NCBI GenBank assembly: GCA_022361035.1
Contig: JAKSBP010000410.1
Coordinates: 1 to 37,715, forward strand
DNA: 37,715 bases
Direction: 5' to 3'
Origin: Clostridia bacterium
Lineage (GTDB): Bacteria > Bacillota > Clostridia > Peptostreptococcales > Caminicellaceae
Shown one piece after another: positions 17,849 to 26,003 of the stretch. The position numbers were made by a program, and so were the translations under genes. Below the pieces are notes generated by a model that worked only from the letters and a program-made list of their open reading frames with translations, did not search any database and had not been told where the DNA came from. Numbering within the stretch: position 1 is the stretch's first letter; the number at the start of each line of letters is the position of its first letter.

Positions 17849-18769
17849 ATGATAAAGCCTAGACCATTGAAAAAAGGTGATTGTATAGGTCTTGTTGCAC
17901 CATCTAGCCCTACCCAAGTAGAGAATGTTATTAGGTCCAAGGAGGTATTGGAGGATTTAGGATTTAAAGTGGAAGTAGGTGAAAGCTGTTATAGTCGCTA
18001 TGGCTACCTATCGGGCAGCGATGACTTAAGGGCAGGGGACATAAACTCAATGTTTAAGGAAGATAGCATTCATGGAATAATGTGTATTAGGGGTGGATAT
18101 GGGACACCAAGGATTTTAGATAAGATTGATTATGCTGCCATAGGGAATAATCCTAAAGTATTTATTGGTTATAGTGATATAACAGCACTACATATAGCTT
18201 TAAATCAGATATGCGACCTTATTACCTATCATGGCCCCATGGCATCTACTGATATGCTCAAGGATTTCGACATTTTTACAAGGGAATCCTTTATAAATTC
18301 TATAACAAGTGAAGAGTTTATAGGATTAGTTAAGAACCCTAGGAATCATGAAATAAAAACCTTAGTTGCAGGTAATACCCAGGGAGTATTAATAGGAGGA
18401 AATCTTTCCTTGATAGCGGCAACTATTGGAACCCCCTATGAGATAGACACTAGGGGAAAGATACTATTCATTGAAGATATAGACGAGGAGCCCTATAGTA
18501 TAGATAGAATGCTTACACAATTGTCCCTAGCAGGAAAACTAAGAGATGCTTCAGGATTTATACTGGGGGATTGGAACAATTGTCTAGCAAAGCCGGGGGA
18601 ACCAAGCTTAACTCTAATAGAAGTTTTTAGAGACTTAATTACTCCCCTAAATAAGCCTACAATTTTCAATTTAAGGGCAGGACATTGTAAGCCTTTAATT
18701 ACCTTACCCCTAGGAATTAAAGTATCTTTAAATGCAAATAAGGGTGAAATTAGGTATTATAAAGAATAG
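17849..18769 (+). CDS. Murein LD-carboxypeptidase (peptidase S66, LdcA/YkfA-like)
   Basis: It removes the terminal D-Ala from murein tetrapeptides in the cytoplasm. The 306-aa protein has the S66 Ser-Glu-His triad in the expected places: S109 in GYSDITALH, E209 in FIEDIDEEPYSIDRML, and H279 in AGHCKPLITLPLG. The N-terminal LVAPSSP and the CIRGGYGTPRILDKIDY block are family hallmarks. There is no signal peptide, matching a cytoplasmic role on imported peptides. AAAGGGG is 8 nt from the ATG at 17849; an in-frame TTG at 17846 is a less likely start. In B. subtilis the homologue YkfA lies beside the epimerase YkfB. Confidence 0.93.
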   Translation: MIKPRPLKKGDCIGLVAPSSPTQVENVIRSKEVLEDLGFKVEVGESCYSRYGYLSGSDDLRAGDINSMFKEDSIHGIMCIRGGYGTPRILDKIDYAAIGNNPKVFIGYSDITALHIALNQICDLITYHGPMASTDMLKDFDIFTRESFINSITSEEFIGLVKNPRNHEIKTLVAGNTQGVLIGGNLSLIAATIGTPYEIDTRGKILFIEDIDEEPYSIDRMLTQLSLAGKLRDASGFILGDWNNCLAKPGEPSLTLIEVFRDLITPLNKPTIFNLRAGHCKPLITLPLGIKVSLNANKGEIRYYKE

Positions 18770-18786
18770 TTTAAGGAAGTGAATTA

Positions 18787-19575
18787 GTGATTGCTAGAAA
18801 ATTAGAAAAATTTATTTTAAATGAAGATGCCCATGTGTCAGTAATATTGAAAGACCTAGATAAAAGTGAATTAATTTATACATATAATGAGTCAATTCAA
18901 GTACCTTCTGCAAGTACTATAAAGATAGTAATTATGATAGAGGCTATAAATCAAACTATGAAGGGTAAATTTAGTTTCCATGATTTAATAGATATTAGAA
19001 ATGAAGATAGGGTAGAATACAGTATTGTTACGGAGCTTGAAATCAATAGATTTACTTTTAAAGACCTTATTACTCTCATGATTACAGTTAGTGATAATAC
19101 GGCAACAAATATACTTATTGATTTATTGGGAATTGAAAATATTAATAGGCTTGCAAGGGATTTAAACTTAAAGGATACACTCCTTCAAAGAAGAATGATG
19201 GATTTTCAAGAAGCTAAGCTGGGTAAGGAGAATTATACAAGTCCATATGATATGGCAAAGACTTTGGAGCTTATCTATAATAAAGAGATTTTAAACGGGA
19301 ATATGTGTAGGCTTATGATTGATATTTTAAAGAAACAAAAGGATAAGGGAATGCTTTCAAGATATCTACCGTCTGGGATAGAAATTGCCCATAAGACAGG
19401 GGAGCTTGAAAATTTAAACCATGACATTGGAATTATTTTTCTAGAGGAAAGGGACTATATATTAGGTGTATTCGTAACTGAGGCTAAGAGTAACTTAAGG
19501 GCTAAAAAGACAATCGGTCATGTCTCTAAAATGGTATATGAGGATTTTAAAAATCAAGGGGTGAAGAAAAGGTGA
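18787..19575 (+). CDS. Class A beta-lactamase-fold serine hydrolase without a signal peptide
   Basis: This 262-aa protein has the penicilloyl-serine-transferase motifs in order: S43-TI-K46 (nucleophile and base), S102-D103-N104, and K203-T204-G205. It starts directly with the fold (RKLEKFILNEDAHVSVILKDL), with no signal peptide, lipobox or transmembrane helix, so it should be cytoplasmic, which is odd for an enzyme meeting beta-lactams. Around the usual Glu166 deacylation loop it reads RRMMDFQEAKLGKENYTSP, without an obvious ExxLN. It may therefore be an esterase or peptidase rather than a resistance enzyme. Start is GTG with AAGGAAGTGA upstream. It lies between the LD-carboxypeptidase and the NlpC/P60 gene, overlapping the latter by 4 nt, so a role in murein-peptide breakdown is likely but unproven. 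Confidence 0.85.
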   Translation: MIARKLEKFILNEDAHVSVILKDLDKSELIYTYNESIQVPSASTIKIVIMIEAINQTMKGKFSFHDLIDIRNEDRVEYSIVTELEINRFTFKDLITLMITVSDNTATNILIDLLGIENINRLARDLNLKDTLLQRRMMDFQEAKLGKENYTSPYDMAKTLELIYNKEILNGNMCRLMIDILKKQKDKGMLSRYLPSGIEIAHKTGELENLNHDIGIIFLEERDYILGVFVTEAKSNLRAKKTIGHVSKMVYEDFKNQGVKKR

Positions 19576-20390
19576 AAGCAGAGGATTTAGGTTATGCTGT
19601 AATAAATAAAACTTTGGCATCCATAAGAATAAAGCCAGATGCTAGGAGTTCTTTAGCAGATGAGGGCCTGTTGGGTATGGTGGTAAAATTATTAAATAAT
19701 AAAAATAATGGTTGGTATTTTATAGAGACCCACTATAACTATAGGGGTTATATCCATGAAAGTGACTTAATTCTAGATAATGAAAGGGCGCATATGTGGA
19801 GTGAAATGGCTGACCATTTGATTTTTCATTCTATAGTTGATGTAATGAAGGAGCCCAATTATAAAAATTATGTAATTCAGCTTTTAACCAGAGGGGCATT
19901 TATAAAGGTTACGGAAAATAGGAGGGATGATTGGGTAGAAATTGTATTACCAAGCCTTGAAAAGGGGTGGGTAAAGGATAAATATATAAGAAAAAGGAAG
20001 AGGGCTGAGGAAAAGGAAGAAGTTATTAGAAATAGACTTGTTGAAGGGGCATGTGGGTATTTAGGTACTCAGTATCGTTGGGGAGGAAAAAGTCCCTTGG
20101 GAATAGACTGTTCAGGACTTTGCTCAATGGCATATATGATAAACGGTATTATAATATGGCGTGACGCAGAACTTAGAGATGAATATATGAGAGAAATTAA
20201 GAGGGAGGAAATGAAAAAGGGTGATTTGCTATTCTATAAAGGTCATGTTGCAATGTATATTGGCGATGGAAAGGTAATACATTCAGCTTCATCTAAATCC
20301 GGTGTGGTAATAAACAGCTTAAATAAAGGGGATAGGGACTATAATGATTTTCTAGATAAAAAGATAATTTCCATAGGAACTATATTTTAA
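19572..20390 (+). CDS. NlpC/P60 endopeptidase with SH3b domains (YkfC-like)
   Basis: This is a predicted gamma-D-glutamyl-L-diamino-acid endopeptidase that splits L-Ala-gamma-D-Glu-DAP peptides after D-Glu. The 272 residues hold two N-terminal SH3b domains (about 8-72 and 80-150) and a C-terminal NlpC/P60 domain. Its catalytic residues are C180 (GIDCSGLCSMAY), H225 (GHVAMYIG) and H237 (VIHSAS). YRWGGKSPLGIDCSG is the standard motif. No signal peptide is visible. The GTG start overlaps the previous stop codon in GTGA, so translation is coupled. The overall build matches Bacillus YkfC, in which the SH3 domain limits access to peptides with a free N-terminal L-Ala. It is the last gene of the locus; no strong terminator follows. 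Confidence 0.92.
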   Translation: MKAEDLGYAVINKTLASIRIKPDARSSLADEGLLGMVVKLLNNKNNGWYFIETHYNYRGYIHESDLILDNERAHMWSEMADHLIFHSIVDVMKEPNYKNYVIQLLTRGAFIKVTENRRDDWVEIVLPSLEKGWVKDKYIRKRKRAEEKEEVIRNRLVEGACGYLGTQYRWGGKSPLGIDCSGLCSMAYMINGIIIWRDAELRDEYMREIKREEMKKGDLLFYKGHVAMYIGDGKVIHSASSKSGVVINSLNKGDRDYNDFLDKKIISIGTIF

Positions 20391-20596
20391 GAAATTCTCA
20401 AGGGATATTTAGTGTGGAGAAAGGAAAGAGGAATATATAATGAAGGTATATATTTTAGCCAATTTCCTATCTCCATAATAAAGGTGTAAATTTAATAGTT
20501 TAAGGAGAGTAAAATTGATTCACATAAAAAATATAAACTATTACCAGTAAAATCATAGCTGATAAAACTTTATTTTTTAGATTCTAAATAATACTT

Positions 20597-20612
20597 AAAA
20601 GTCTGGACTTTT
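20597..20612. terminator. Possible short terminator stem between convergent genes
   Basis: AAAAGT (20597-20602) pairs with ACTTTT (20607-20612) between the NlpC/P60 and dapL stop codons. A second small stem, AGATAT with ATATCT (20623-20638), overlaps the dapL stop codon. Neither has a good T-tract, so termination efficiency is doubtful. The remainder of 20391-20636 is AT-rich with nothing recognised. Confidence 0.3.
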
Positions 20613-20636
20613 CAAACTACTTAGATATCCTTATAT

Positions 20637-21869
20637 CTAAAAGACTAATTCGAGGCTTAACAGTCTTTCCTTTATTTCATTTATGATTTTTCTTTCTTCT
20701 TTATAATTTTTAGCTTCAAAGGTTACGGAAAGCCTTATATAGGGCTCAGGATTATCCCAAGGTACGGTGCATATAGAGGCATTATTTAATAAGAACAATG
20801 AAAAATCCTCGGCACTTTCAAAAACTCTACCAGATTTAGTGCCCTTGGGAATAGGAATGTAGCTATAGAAGGTTGCCTTAGGCTTTTCTGCATCGAATCC
20901 GACTTCCCTTAGTGCTTCTATTAATAAATTAAACCTTCTTGAATACTTTTCACAATTCCTGTGGGTAATTTCCGTATGATTTAAAGCGTAGATTCCTGAT
21001 TTTTGAATAGCCCTGAATTGACCAGAGTCAGAATTAGCCTTAACAGTTCCAAAAATATCTATTACATCGGAGTTACCAGCAATAAAGGCTAAACGCCATC
21101 CCGTCATATTAAAGGATTTAGACAAGGAATGTATTTCAACTCCTATCTCTTTAGCTCCATCTATTGATAAAAAGCTAAGGGGCTTTTCACCATCAAAGGT
21201 TATTGCAGCGTAGGAAGAGTCAGCTACTACCACAATATTGTTTTTATAGGCAAAATCAATTACTTTTTTATAAAAGTCTTCTGTTGCTACTTGACCAGTG
21301 GGGTTATTTGGGTAATTTATATATAAAAGCTTTGATCTATATAAAATTATATTTGGAATGTTAGAGAAATCGGGATAAAAATTGTTAGCCTTAGTTAGAG
21401 GTAAACCATAAACTACACCACCTAAATACTTAGTATGGGTTGCGATAATAGGATAACTTGGTAGTGGTGTTATTGTAATATCCCCTGGATTTATGAAACA
21501 TAGGGGCAGCATAGATAAAATAGATTTTGCTCCAATTCCATGTAAAATCTCCCTATGGGGATCAATGCCCTCAACTCCAAAGACTTTACTTAAATAATTG
21601 GCTGCAGCATTACAAAACTCTGGAATACCGTTATCTGCATACCACCTATTCTCGGATTTTCCGGCTTCATTAAATAGAATCTTGGCTACATATGGGTCTG
21701 CGGGGCAATCGGGTTCACCTATTCCCAAATCTATTAGTTTTATATGGGGATATATATTTTTTATATGGGCTTTAGCCTTTTTTATTTTTGTGAATTTATA
21801 ATCTTCCTTAGCTATATCAAAGCTTTTATCTCTGAATCTATCAGCAATCATATCGTTTACATAGCTCAT
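20637..21869 (-). CDS. dapL: LL-diaminopimelate aminotransferase-like PLP enzyme (DapL2 group)
   Basis: This fold-type I aminotransferase is predicted to make LL-diaminopimelate from tetrahydrodipicolinate, the one-step DAP route. Counting from ATG 21869 it has 410 aa, the usual DapL length. Supporting segments are IDLGIGEPDCPADP, RWYADNGIPEFCNAAA, INYPNNPTGQVA, the PLP lysine in HSLSKSFNMTGWRLAF, and KANSDSGQFRAIQKSG. Together these resemble the DapL2 clade more than the plant/Chlamydia DapL1. GGAAGGAG directly abuts an upstream ATG (21878) but lies 9 nt from the chosen one. Because related class I aminotransferases share many of these motifs, substrate assignment is moderate. It is convergent with the murein-peptide genes, which release DAP. 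Confidence 0.75.
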   Translation of the reverse strand: MSYVNDMIADRFRDKSFDIAKEDYKFTKIKKAKAHIKNIYPHIKLIDLGIGEPDCPADPYVAKILFNEAGKSENRWYADNGIPEFCNAAANYLSKVFGVEGIDPHREILHGIGAKSILSMLPLCFINPGDITITPLPSYPIIATHTKYLGGVVYGLPLTKANNFYPDFSNIPNIILYRSKLLYINYPNNPTGQVATEDFYKKVIDFAYKNNIVVVADSSYAAITFDGEKPLSFLSIDGAKEIGVEIHSLSKSFNMTGWRLAFIAGNSDVIDIFGTVKANSDSGQFRAIQKSGIYALNHTEITHRNCEKYSRRFNLLIEALREVGFDAEKPKATFYSYIPIPKGTKSGRVFESAEDFSLFLLNNASICTVPWDNPEPYIRLSVTFEAKNYKEERKIINEIKERLLSLELVF

Positions 21870-22085
21870 TAGAACCATCTCCTTCCATAGTCAAAACATC
21901 AAGATTAAGCTGTTTCAATTGATTTACCTATAGAATATTTTATTCTAATTTAAGACGATGTGTTCATATATAGATAGGCGACAGTAGGGGGTAGGTTAAG
22001 CTATAAATTATGGTTAAATTAAAAAAATAAAAGCTTCTACATCCCTTTAATCAATATCTTTAAGCCGCTCATCTTTATAATAGAT

Positions 22086-22114
22086 TTGACGAATTACAAA
22101 GGCTGCTTTACAAT
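22086..22114 (+). promoter_or_regulatory. Sigma-A-type promoter of the chromate-transporter pair
   Basis: TTGACG (-35, 22086-22091) and TACAAT (-10, 22109-22114) are separated by exactly 17 nt and lie about 50 nt before the first ATG. Confidence 0.7.
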
Positions 22115-22163
22115 ATAAAGGGGATAAAAATTGTAAAGTTTTGTGAATTGAGGTTATTATAAG

Positions 22164-22697
22164 ATGAAAAAGTTTTTCAAGTTGTTCTTTATTTTTTTTA
22201 AGATAGGGGCTTTTACCTTTGGTGGAGGCTATGCAATGATACCCTTAATAGAAGAAGAAATTGTTAATAAAAATGGATGGATTGAAGGAGAAGAATTTTT
22301 AGATATTATAGCCTTGGCACAATCAATACCTGGGGCTTTGGCTATTAATGCTGCTACCTATATAGGATATAAAACATTGGGATTTTGGGGTGCAATCACA
22401 GCTTGTCTTGGTGCAGCTCTACCTTCATTTTTTATTATATTAGTGATTGCTAAATTTTTAACTGGAGTTATGGAAGAGGATTTAATGGTAAAAATATTTA
22501 AGGGCATACGACCAGCCGTTGTTTCTCTCATATTAGTTGCTGTTTTTAAATTGAGGAAGGGAATTAAAAAAAATGCCTTCACCTATGTTGTTTTGACAGC
22601 TACAGTACTCTTAATTGTTGTTTTTAAAGTCCACCCAATACTTATAATTGTTACATCGGGGACCTTAGGATATTTTTTATACAGGAATCAAAGGTAG
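22164..22697 (+). CDS. Chromate transporter family (CHR) protein, short chain, first of pair
   Basis: This half-size CHR membrane protein (177 aa) shows the family hallmark near the N-terminus: FKIGAFTFGGGYAMIPLIEEEIV, then QSIPGALAINAATYIGYKTLGFWGAI. Four to six hydrophobic segments follow. Firmicutes often encode CHR as two adjacent short proteins that are thought to work together as a heterodimer, as here. Chromate efflux is the historical name; for an anaerobe the real anion may differ. The ATG follows GAGGTT and the promoter at 22086-22114. The second half begins 105 nt later. Confidence 0.9.
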   Translation: MKKFFKLFFIFFKIGAFTFGGGYAMIPLIEEEIVNKNGWIEGEEFLDIIALAQSIPGALAINAATYIGYKTLGFWGAITACLGAALPSFFIILVIAKFLTGVMEEDLMVKIFKGIRPAVVSLILVAVFKLRKGIKKNAFTYVVLTATVLLIVVFKVHPILIIVTSGTLGYFLYRNQR

Positions 22698-22802
22698 AAC
22701 TTTAATCTAATAGAGCTTTCTAGGTATCTTTCTTCCTAGGATTTCAATGGATGACCTTAAAGCCCGTAGTCTAATGTTTTTCACCTAAAGGAGTAGATTT
22801 GA

Positions 22803-23324
22803 ATGGAATTAATTTTAGATATTTTTTTATCTTTTCTTAAAATAGGTGGCTTTAGCTTTGGTGGTGGATATGCTATGATTCCTTTTATCGAGAAGGAGAT
22901 AGTTAATTCCCATGGTTGGCTCAGCAATACGGAATTTATAGACATCATTGCCATAGCTGAGATGACTCCAGGACCAATTGCAGTTAATTCGTCAACCTTT
23001 GTAGGATATAAAATTGTAGGCTTTGGAGGAGCTGTAGCAGGTACTGTAGGGGTAATCCTTGTATCCCTAATTTTGCTAATAGCATCGGGTAAATATTTAG
23101 AGTCTATTAAGGATTCTAAAGCCCTTAGGAATGTCTTTGCTGGTGTGAGGCCAGCAGTATTGGGACTAATAGTTTCAGCGGCCATATCCGTAGGGAAAAC
23201 TGCCCTTGTTGATTATAAAAGCTTTATTATCGGGTTTGTAGTTCTATTTTCCATATTAAAATTTAAGATTCATCCTATCCTTTGCGTATTTATGGCAGGT
23301 CTAATAGGATTTATTGTTTATTAA
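22803..23324 (+). CDS. Chromate transporter family (CHR) protein, short chain, second of pair
   Basis: This 173-aa partner of the preceding protein repeats its architecture: LKIGGFSFGGGYAMIPFIEKEIV, AEMTPGPIAVNSSTFVGYKIVGFGGAVAGT and the RPAVLGLI segment in the middle. The two copies are clearly homologous and probably have inverted topologies, as reported for paired short-chain CHR proteins. AAAGGAG precedes the ATG at 22803. No separate promoter is obvious, so it is probably co-transcribed with the first copy. A terminator-like stem follows the stop codon. Confidence 0.9.
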   Translation: MELILDIFLSFLKIGGFSFGGGYAMIPFIEKEIVNSHGWLSNTEFIDIIAIAEMTPGPIAVNSSTFVGYKIVGFGGAVAGTVGVILVSLILLIASGKYLESIKDSKALRNVFAGVRPAVLGLIVSAAISVGKTALVDYKSFIIGFVVLFSILKFKIHPILCVFMAGLIGFIVY

Positions 23325-23332
23325 AGGCTTTT

Positions 23333-23370
23333 AAAGCAAGAATTACCATGGTGCTTTAGGGGCTTTTTAT
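23333..23370 (+). terminator. Probable terminator after the CHR pair
   Basis: AAAGCA (23333-23338) pairs with TGCTTT (23352-23357); G-T pairs extend the stem outward, and CTTTTTATT follows (23362-23370). Confidence 0.5.
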
Positions 23371-23433
23371 TATATAATTGTTTTTGTGCCTATTTCTTTA
23401 ATTTCTAAAAAGACCATAAGAAAGGGGGAGAAT

Positions 23434-25107
23434 ATGAAAAAATATATCATGCTAGGAATAGCAGTAATAATATGTATTTTACTTGGAGTAATCTTTAGCT
23501 TTACTCAATACCAAAGGGAAGTACACAGGGAAAAAGTTGATGAAGCAGTAGTTGTTATAGGCAATGAGATTATCGAAGATGGGGAAAGCATATTAGTTGA
23601 AGGGGAAAATATCTACTTACCCATAGAATTTATAAAAAAATACTTTGACCCTAATATAAATGTTAGTGAAGATGGGAAAAGAGCCTATATTAATCTTTCC
23701 CACAGGGATTTTGAAATGGAAGAAGATAGCCTTACTAAATTCATAGATGGGAAGGATATAGAAATAAATATACCCTTGAAAAGGGAAGAGCATATTCACT
23801 ATCTACCCCTGAATCAATTGGGAAAAATATTTAGTATAGATATAAGTTATAATGAAAAGTCCAATAGAGTGATCATAGATGAATTCTCAGGGGAAGAGAG
23901 GTTTGGGATAATAAAGTACGATAAGGTTAAAGTATATTCCCATAGAACCTTAAAAATAAAGACTGCTGATATATTAAATCAAGGGGATAGGGTTAAGGTT
24001 CTTTCTGAAGATGGGAACCTTTATCGGGTAAGGACCGATAAGGGATACTTTGGATATGTAGAGAAGAAATATACAGAAGAAGGGTTAGAGAGAATAGAAT
24101 ACGATAGTAAAATCAATAGTATTAGAGAAGAAGTGGAGGATAAGGAAAGAATTAATATCACATGGGAATATGTGTACGAAAAGAATCCCGATATCTCAAA
24201 GGAAGAAAAAATTCAAGGTCTAGATGTAATTTCTCCTACTTGGTTTAGCTTATCCCAAGGAGGAGTAGTCATAAACAAAGGAGACTTCAATTATGTAAAG
24301 GAGGCCCATGAAAAGGGGTACAAGGTTTGGGGCCTTATAGACAATAGTTTTAATCCCGAGATTACATCGGAGGTTTTAAATAGTGGGGAATTAAAGGATA
24401 AGGTCATAGCCCAAATTGCTTTCTATGCAAGCCTATATAATCTCGATGGTATAAATATAGATTTTGAAAATATCTACTATGAAGATAAGGATGCCTTTGT
24501 TGCCTTTGTGGAGGATTTAACCCATATATTAAAAAAGCAAAATTTAATAGTCTCTATTGATGTAACAGTTCCTAGTAATAGTGAAAGATGGTCTAAGGTC
24601 TATGATAGAGAAAGACTTGGAGCTATAGTGGATTATGTTATACTAATGGCCTATGATGAGCATTGGTCAACAAGTCCAGTAAGTGGTTCCGTTGCATCTA
24701 TAGGCTGGGTAGAAAGGGGTATTCAAGCAAGTCTTAATTCCATACCAAGGGAAAAACTTATTCTAGGCATACCATTTTATACAAGGGTATGGAAGGAGAC
24801 TAAGGATGAAAAGGGAGACGTAGAGGTTTCGTCAAAGGCTGTACCCATTAAAAATGTTGAACAAATATTAGATAAATACGATGCAAAGGTTTCTTGGGAT
24901 GAAGCAGTAGGTCAGTATTTTGCTACCTATGAATATGAGGATGCACTATATAAGATATGGATAGAAGATACAAGGTCTATACAGCTTAAGCTAGAATTAG
25001 CTAACAAGTATAATCTCAAGGGAATAGCCTCATGGAGGAAGGGATATGAATATGAGGAGGTTTGGGAAGTGATTAATACTATAGTTGATGAAGGGGATTT
25101 ATTGTAA
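23434..25107 (+). CDS. Membrane-anchored GH18 glycoside hydrolase with stalk and SH3 domains
   Basis: This is probably a cell-wall or cortex-active N-acetylglucosaminidase-type enzyme. Counting from ATG 23434 (AAAGGGGGAG just upstream) it has 557 aa. A signal anchor (about residues 4-23) is followed by a copper-amine-oxidase-N-like stalk domain (about 35-150), an SH3-like domain (about 165-215), and a GH18 catalytic barrel (about 265-550). The catalytic segment is DGINIDFE with D338, D343 and the acid E345; the second position of the usual DxxDxDxE is Asn, as also seen in the YaaH/SleL-like branch. VILMAYDEHW and LGIPFYTRVW support the fold. It may act in sporulation, germination or wall turnover. 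It stands alone after the CHR pair. Confidence 0.87.
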   Translation: MKKYIMLGIAVIICILLGVIFSFTQYQREVHREKVDEAVVVIGNEIIEDGESILVEGENIYLPIEFIKKYFDPNINVSEDGKRAYINLSHRDFEMEEDSLTKFIDGKDIEINIPLKREEHIHYLPLNQLGKIFSIDISYNEKSNRVIIDEFSGEERFGIIKYDKVKVYSHRTLKIKTADILNQGDRVKVLSEDGNLYRVRTDKGYFGYVEKKYTEEGLERIEYDSKINSIREEVEDKERINITWEYVYEKNPDISKEEKIQGLDVISPTWFSLSQGGVVINKGDFNYVKEAHEKGYKVWGLIDNSFNPEITSEVLNSGELKDKVIAQIAFYASLYNLDGINIDFENIYYEDKDAFVAFVEDLTHILKKQNLIVSIDVTVPSNSERWSKVYDRERLGAIVDYVILMAYDEHWSTSPVSGSVASIGWVERGIQASLNSIPREKLILGIPFYTRVWKETKDEKGDVEVSSKAVPIKNVEQILDKYDAKVSWDEAVGQYFATYEYEDALYKIWIEDTRSIQLKLELANKYNLKGIASWRKGYEYEEVWEVINTIVDEGDLL

Positions 25108-25506
25108 TAGAGAATTATTAAAAGGGTTTTTATCAAAAGTAAACATTAGAACTTCTTGGCCCTGCTTATTGAATAATTATCTATTAGTCCTACAGGTTGA
25201 TTTGATTTTAAAATAGTAGAAGTACTATCAATGTTATATTTTTATAACATTGATAGTACTTCTTTTAAATTATGAAGGTAAAGTATTACAGTTTTCATGA
25301 AAGGGTATTTGAGTCAGTTCCCCTTTTTATTTAGGAACTTAAAGCTTTTATTAATTTTTAAGGCTTTCACTTTTACAAGTGAAAAACTTTACTTCCCCTT
25401 TTCAGGTGAGCTAGGTTCTCCCACTTAAGCTTTTCATATTTCACATTACTGGAGTTTGCAAATTTACAACTTAAAATTTAAAGCTGGAGGTTGAAAAAGA
25501 CTAAGG
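25108..25506. other. Intergenic region between convergent genes, with several stems
   Basis: No gene is seen. It contains the 21-bp perfect terminator hairpin (25218-25263). A weaker stem pairs AAAGGG (25300-25305) with CCCTTT (25321-25326), followed by T's. A perfect 8-bp stem pairs TTTCACTT (25365-25372) with AAGTGAAA (25377-25384). The last two could serve the convergent minus-strand gene or be remnants of a small repeat. Confidence 0.45.
25218..25267 (+). terminator. Very long perfect terminator hairpin after the GH18 gene
   Basis: A 21-bp perfect stem (25218-25238 with 25243-25263) closes on a TTTT loop and is followed by CTTTTAAAT. It lies about 110 nt after the GH18 stop codon. Confidence 0.75.
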
Positions 25507-25869
25507 CTAAAAGGTAGGCATGGTAGAGTACATCATTCCTCCACCTACTATAAGAATAATTACAATAATAGTAAATACGAAGGAAATAATATATAAGATA
25601 CCTTGAAGCTTGAAATATTGAGTCAAATTCTTAATAAGAGTTTGTATCTTATCATCGTATTCTGAGCCATCCAGACCTATTATTTCATCGGCTTGCTTTT
25701 TGGCATTTAAAAGTTTTATGCCTACAATAATCATTATTATGCCGGGTATAGCACCGATTATGAAGATAAAAAGTCCACTTAAGGCAGAAAGACCACCAAA
25801 GATTATTGTGAAGATTCCTACAATATTTGCCCATTTACTAAATTGTTTTAACTCTTCCCTTAAGGTCAT
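25507..25869 (-). CDS. DUF5362-family small membrane protein
   Basis: This 120-aa integral membrane protein has three hydrophobic segments: IVGIFTIIFGGLSALSGLFIFI, then AIPGIIMIIVGIKLLNAKKQADEI, and finally LYIISFVFTIIVIILIVGGGMMY. The pattern, an amphipathic start, two close helices, a charged loop and a last helix, fits DUF5362, whose function is unknown. AAAGGAGGCTGATTTT before the ATG is an excellent ribosome binding site. It lies downstream of the flotillin gene on the same strand, about 135 nt away. A palindrome (ATTTTTC...GAAAAAT, 25969-25986) lies between them but has no T-tract. It may or may not belong to the flotillin unit. Confidence 0.75.
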   Translation of the reverse strand: MTLREELKQFSKWANIVGIFTIIFGGLSALSGLFIFIIGAIPGIIMIIVGIKLLNAKKQADEIIGLDGSEYDDKIQTLIKNLTQYFKLQGILYIISFVFTIIVIILIVGGGMMYSTMPTF

Positions 25870-26003
25870 AAAATCAGCCTCCTTTTAAGTTATTATTTTA
25901 ATCACCTATTTCTATATATATTATATAACCCCAGTATTATGATTTATAGAAATTGTTTTTTTATAGCTATTTTTCTTGAGAAAAATTAGGAACAATATAA
26001 TCC

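Noticed and set aside
18787..19575. Beta-lactam resistance gene
   Set aside because: There is no signal peptide and no clear deacylation glutamate, and it sits inside a peptide-catabolic operon; a resistance role is unsupported.
20391..20636. Tiny ORFs such as an 11- to 12-codon one near 20441
   Set aside because: They are too short, lie in AT-rich DNA between convergent genes, and show no recognisable sequence.
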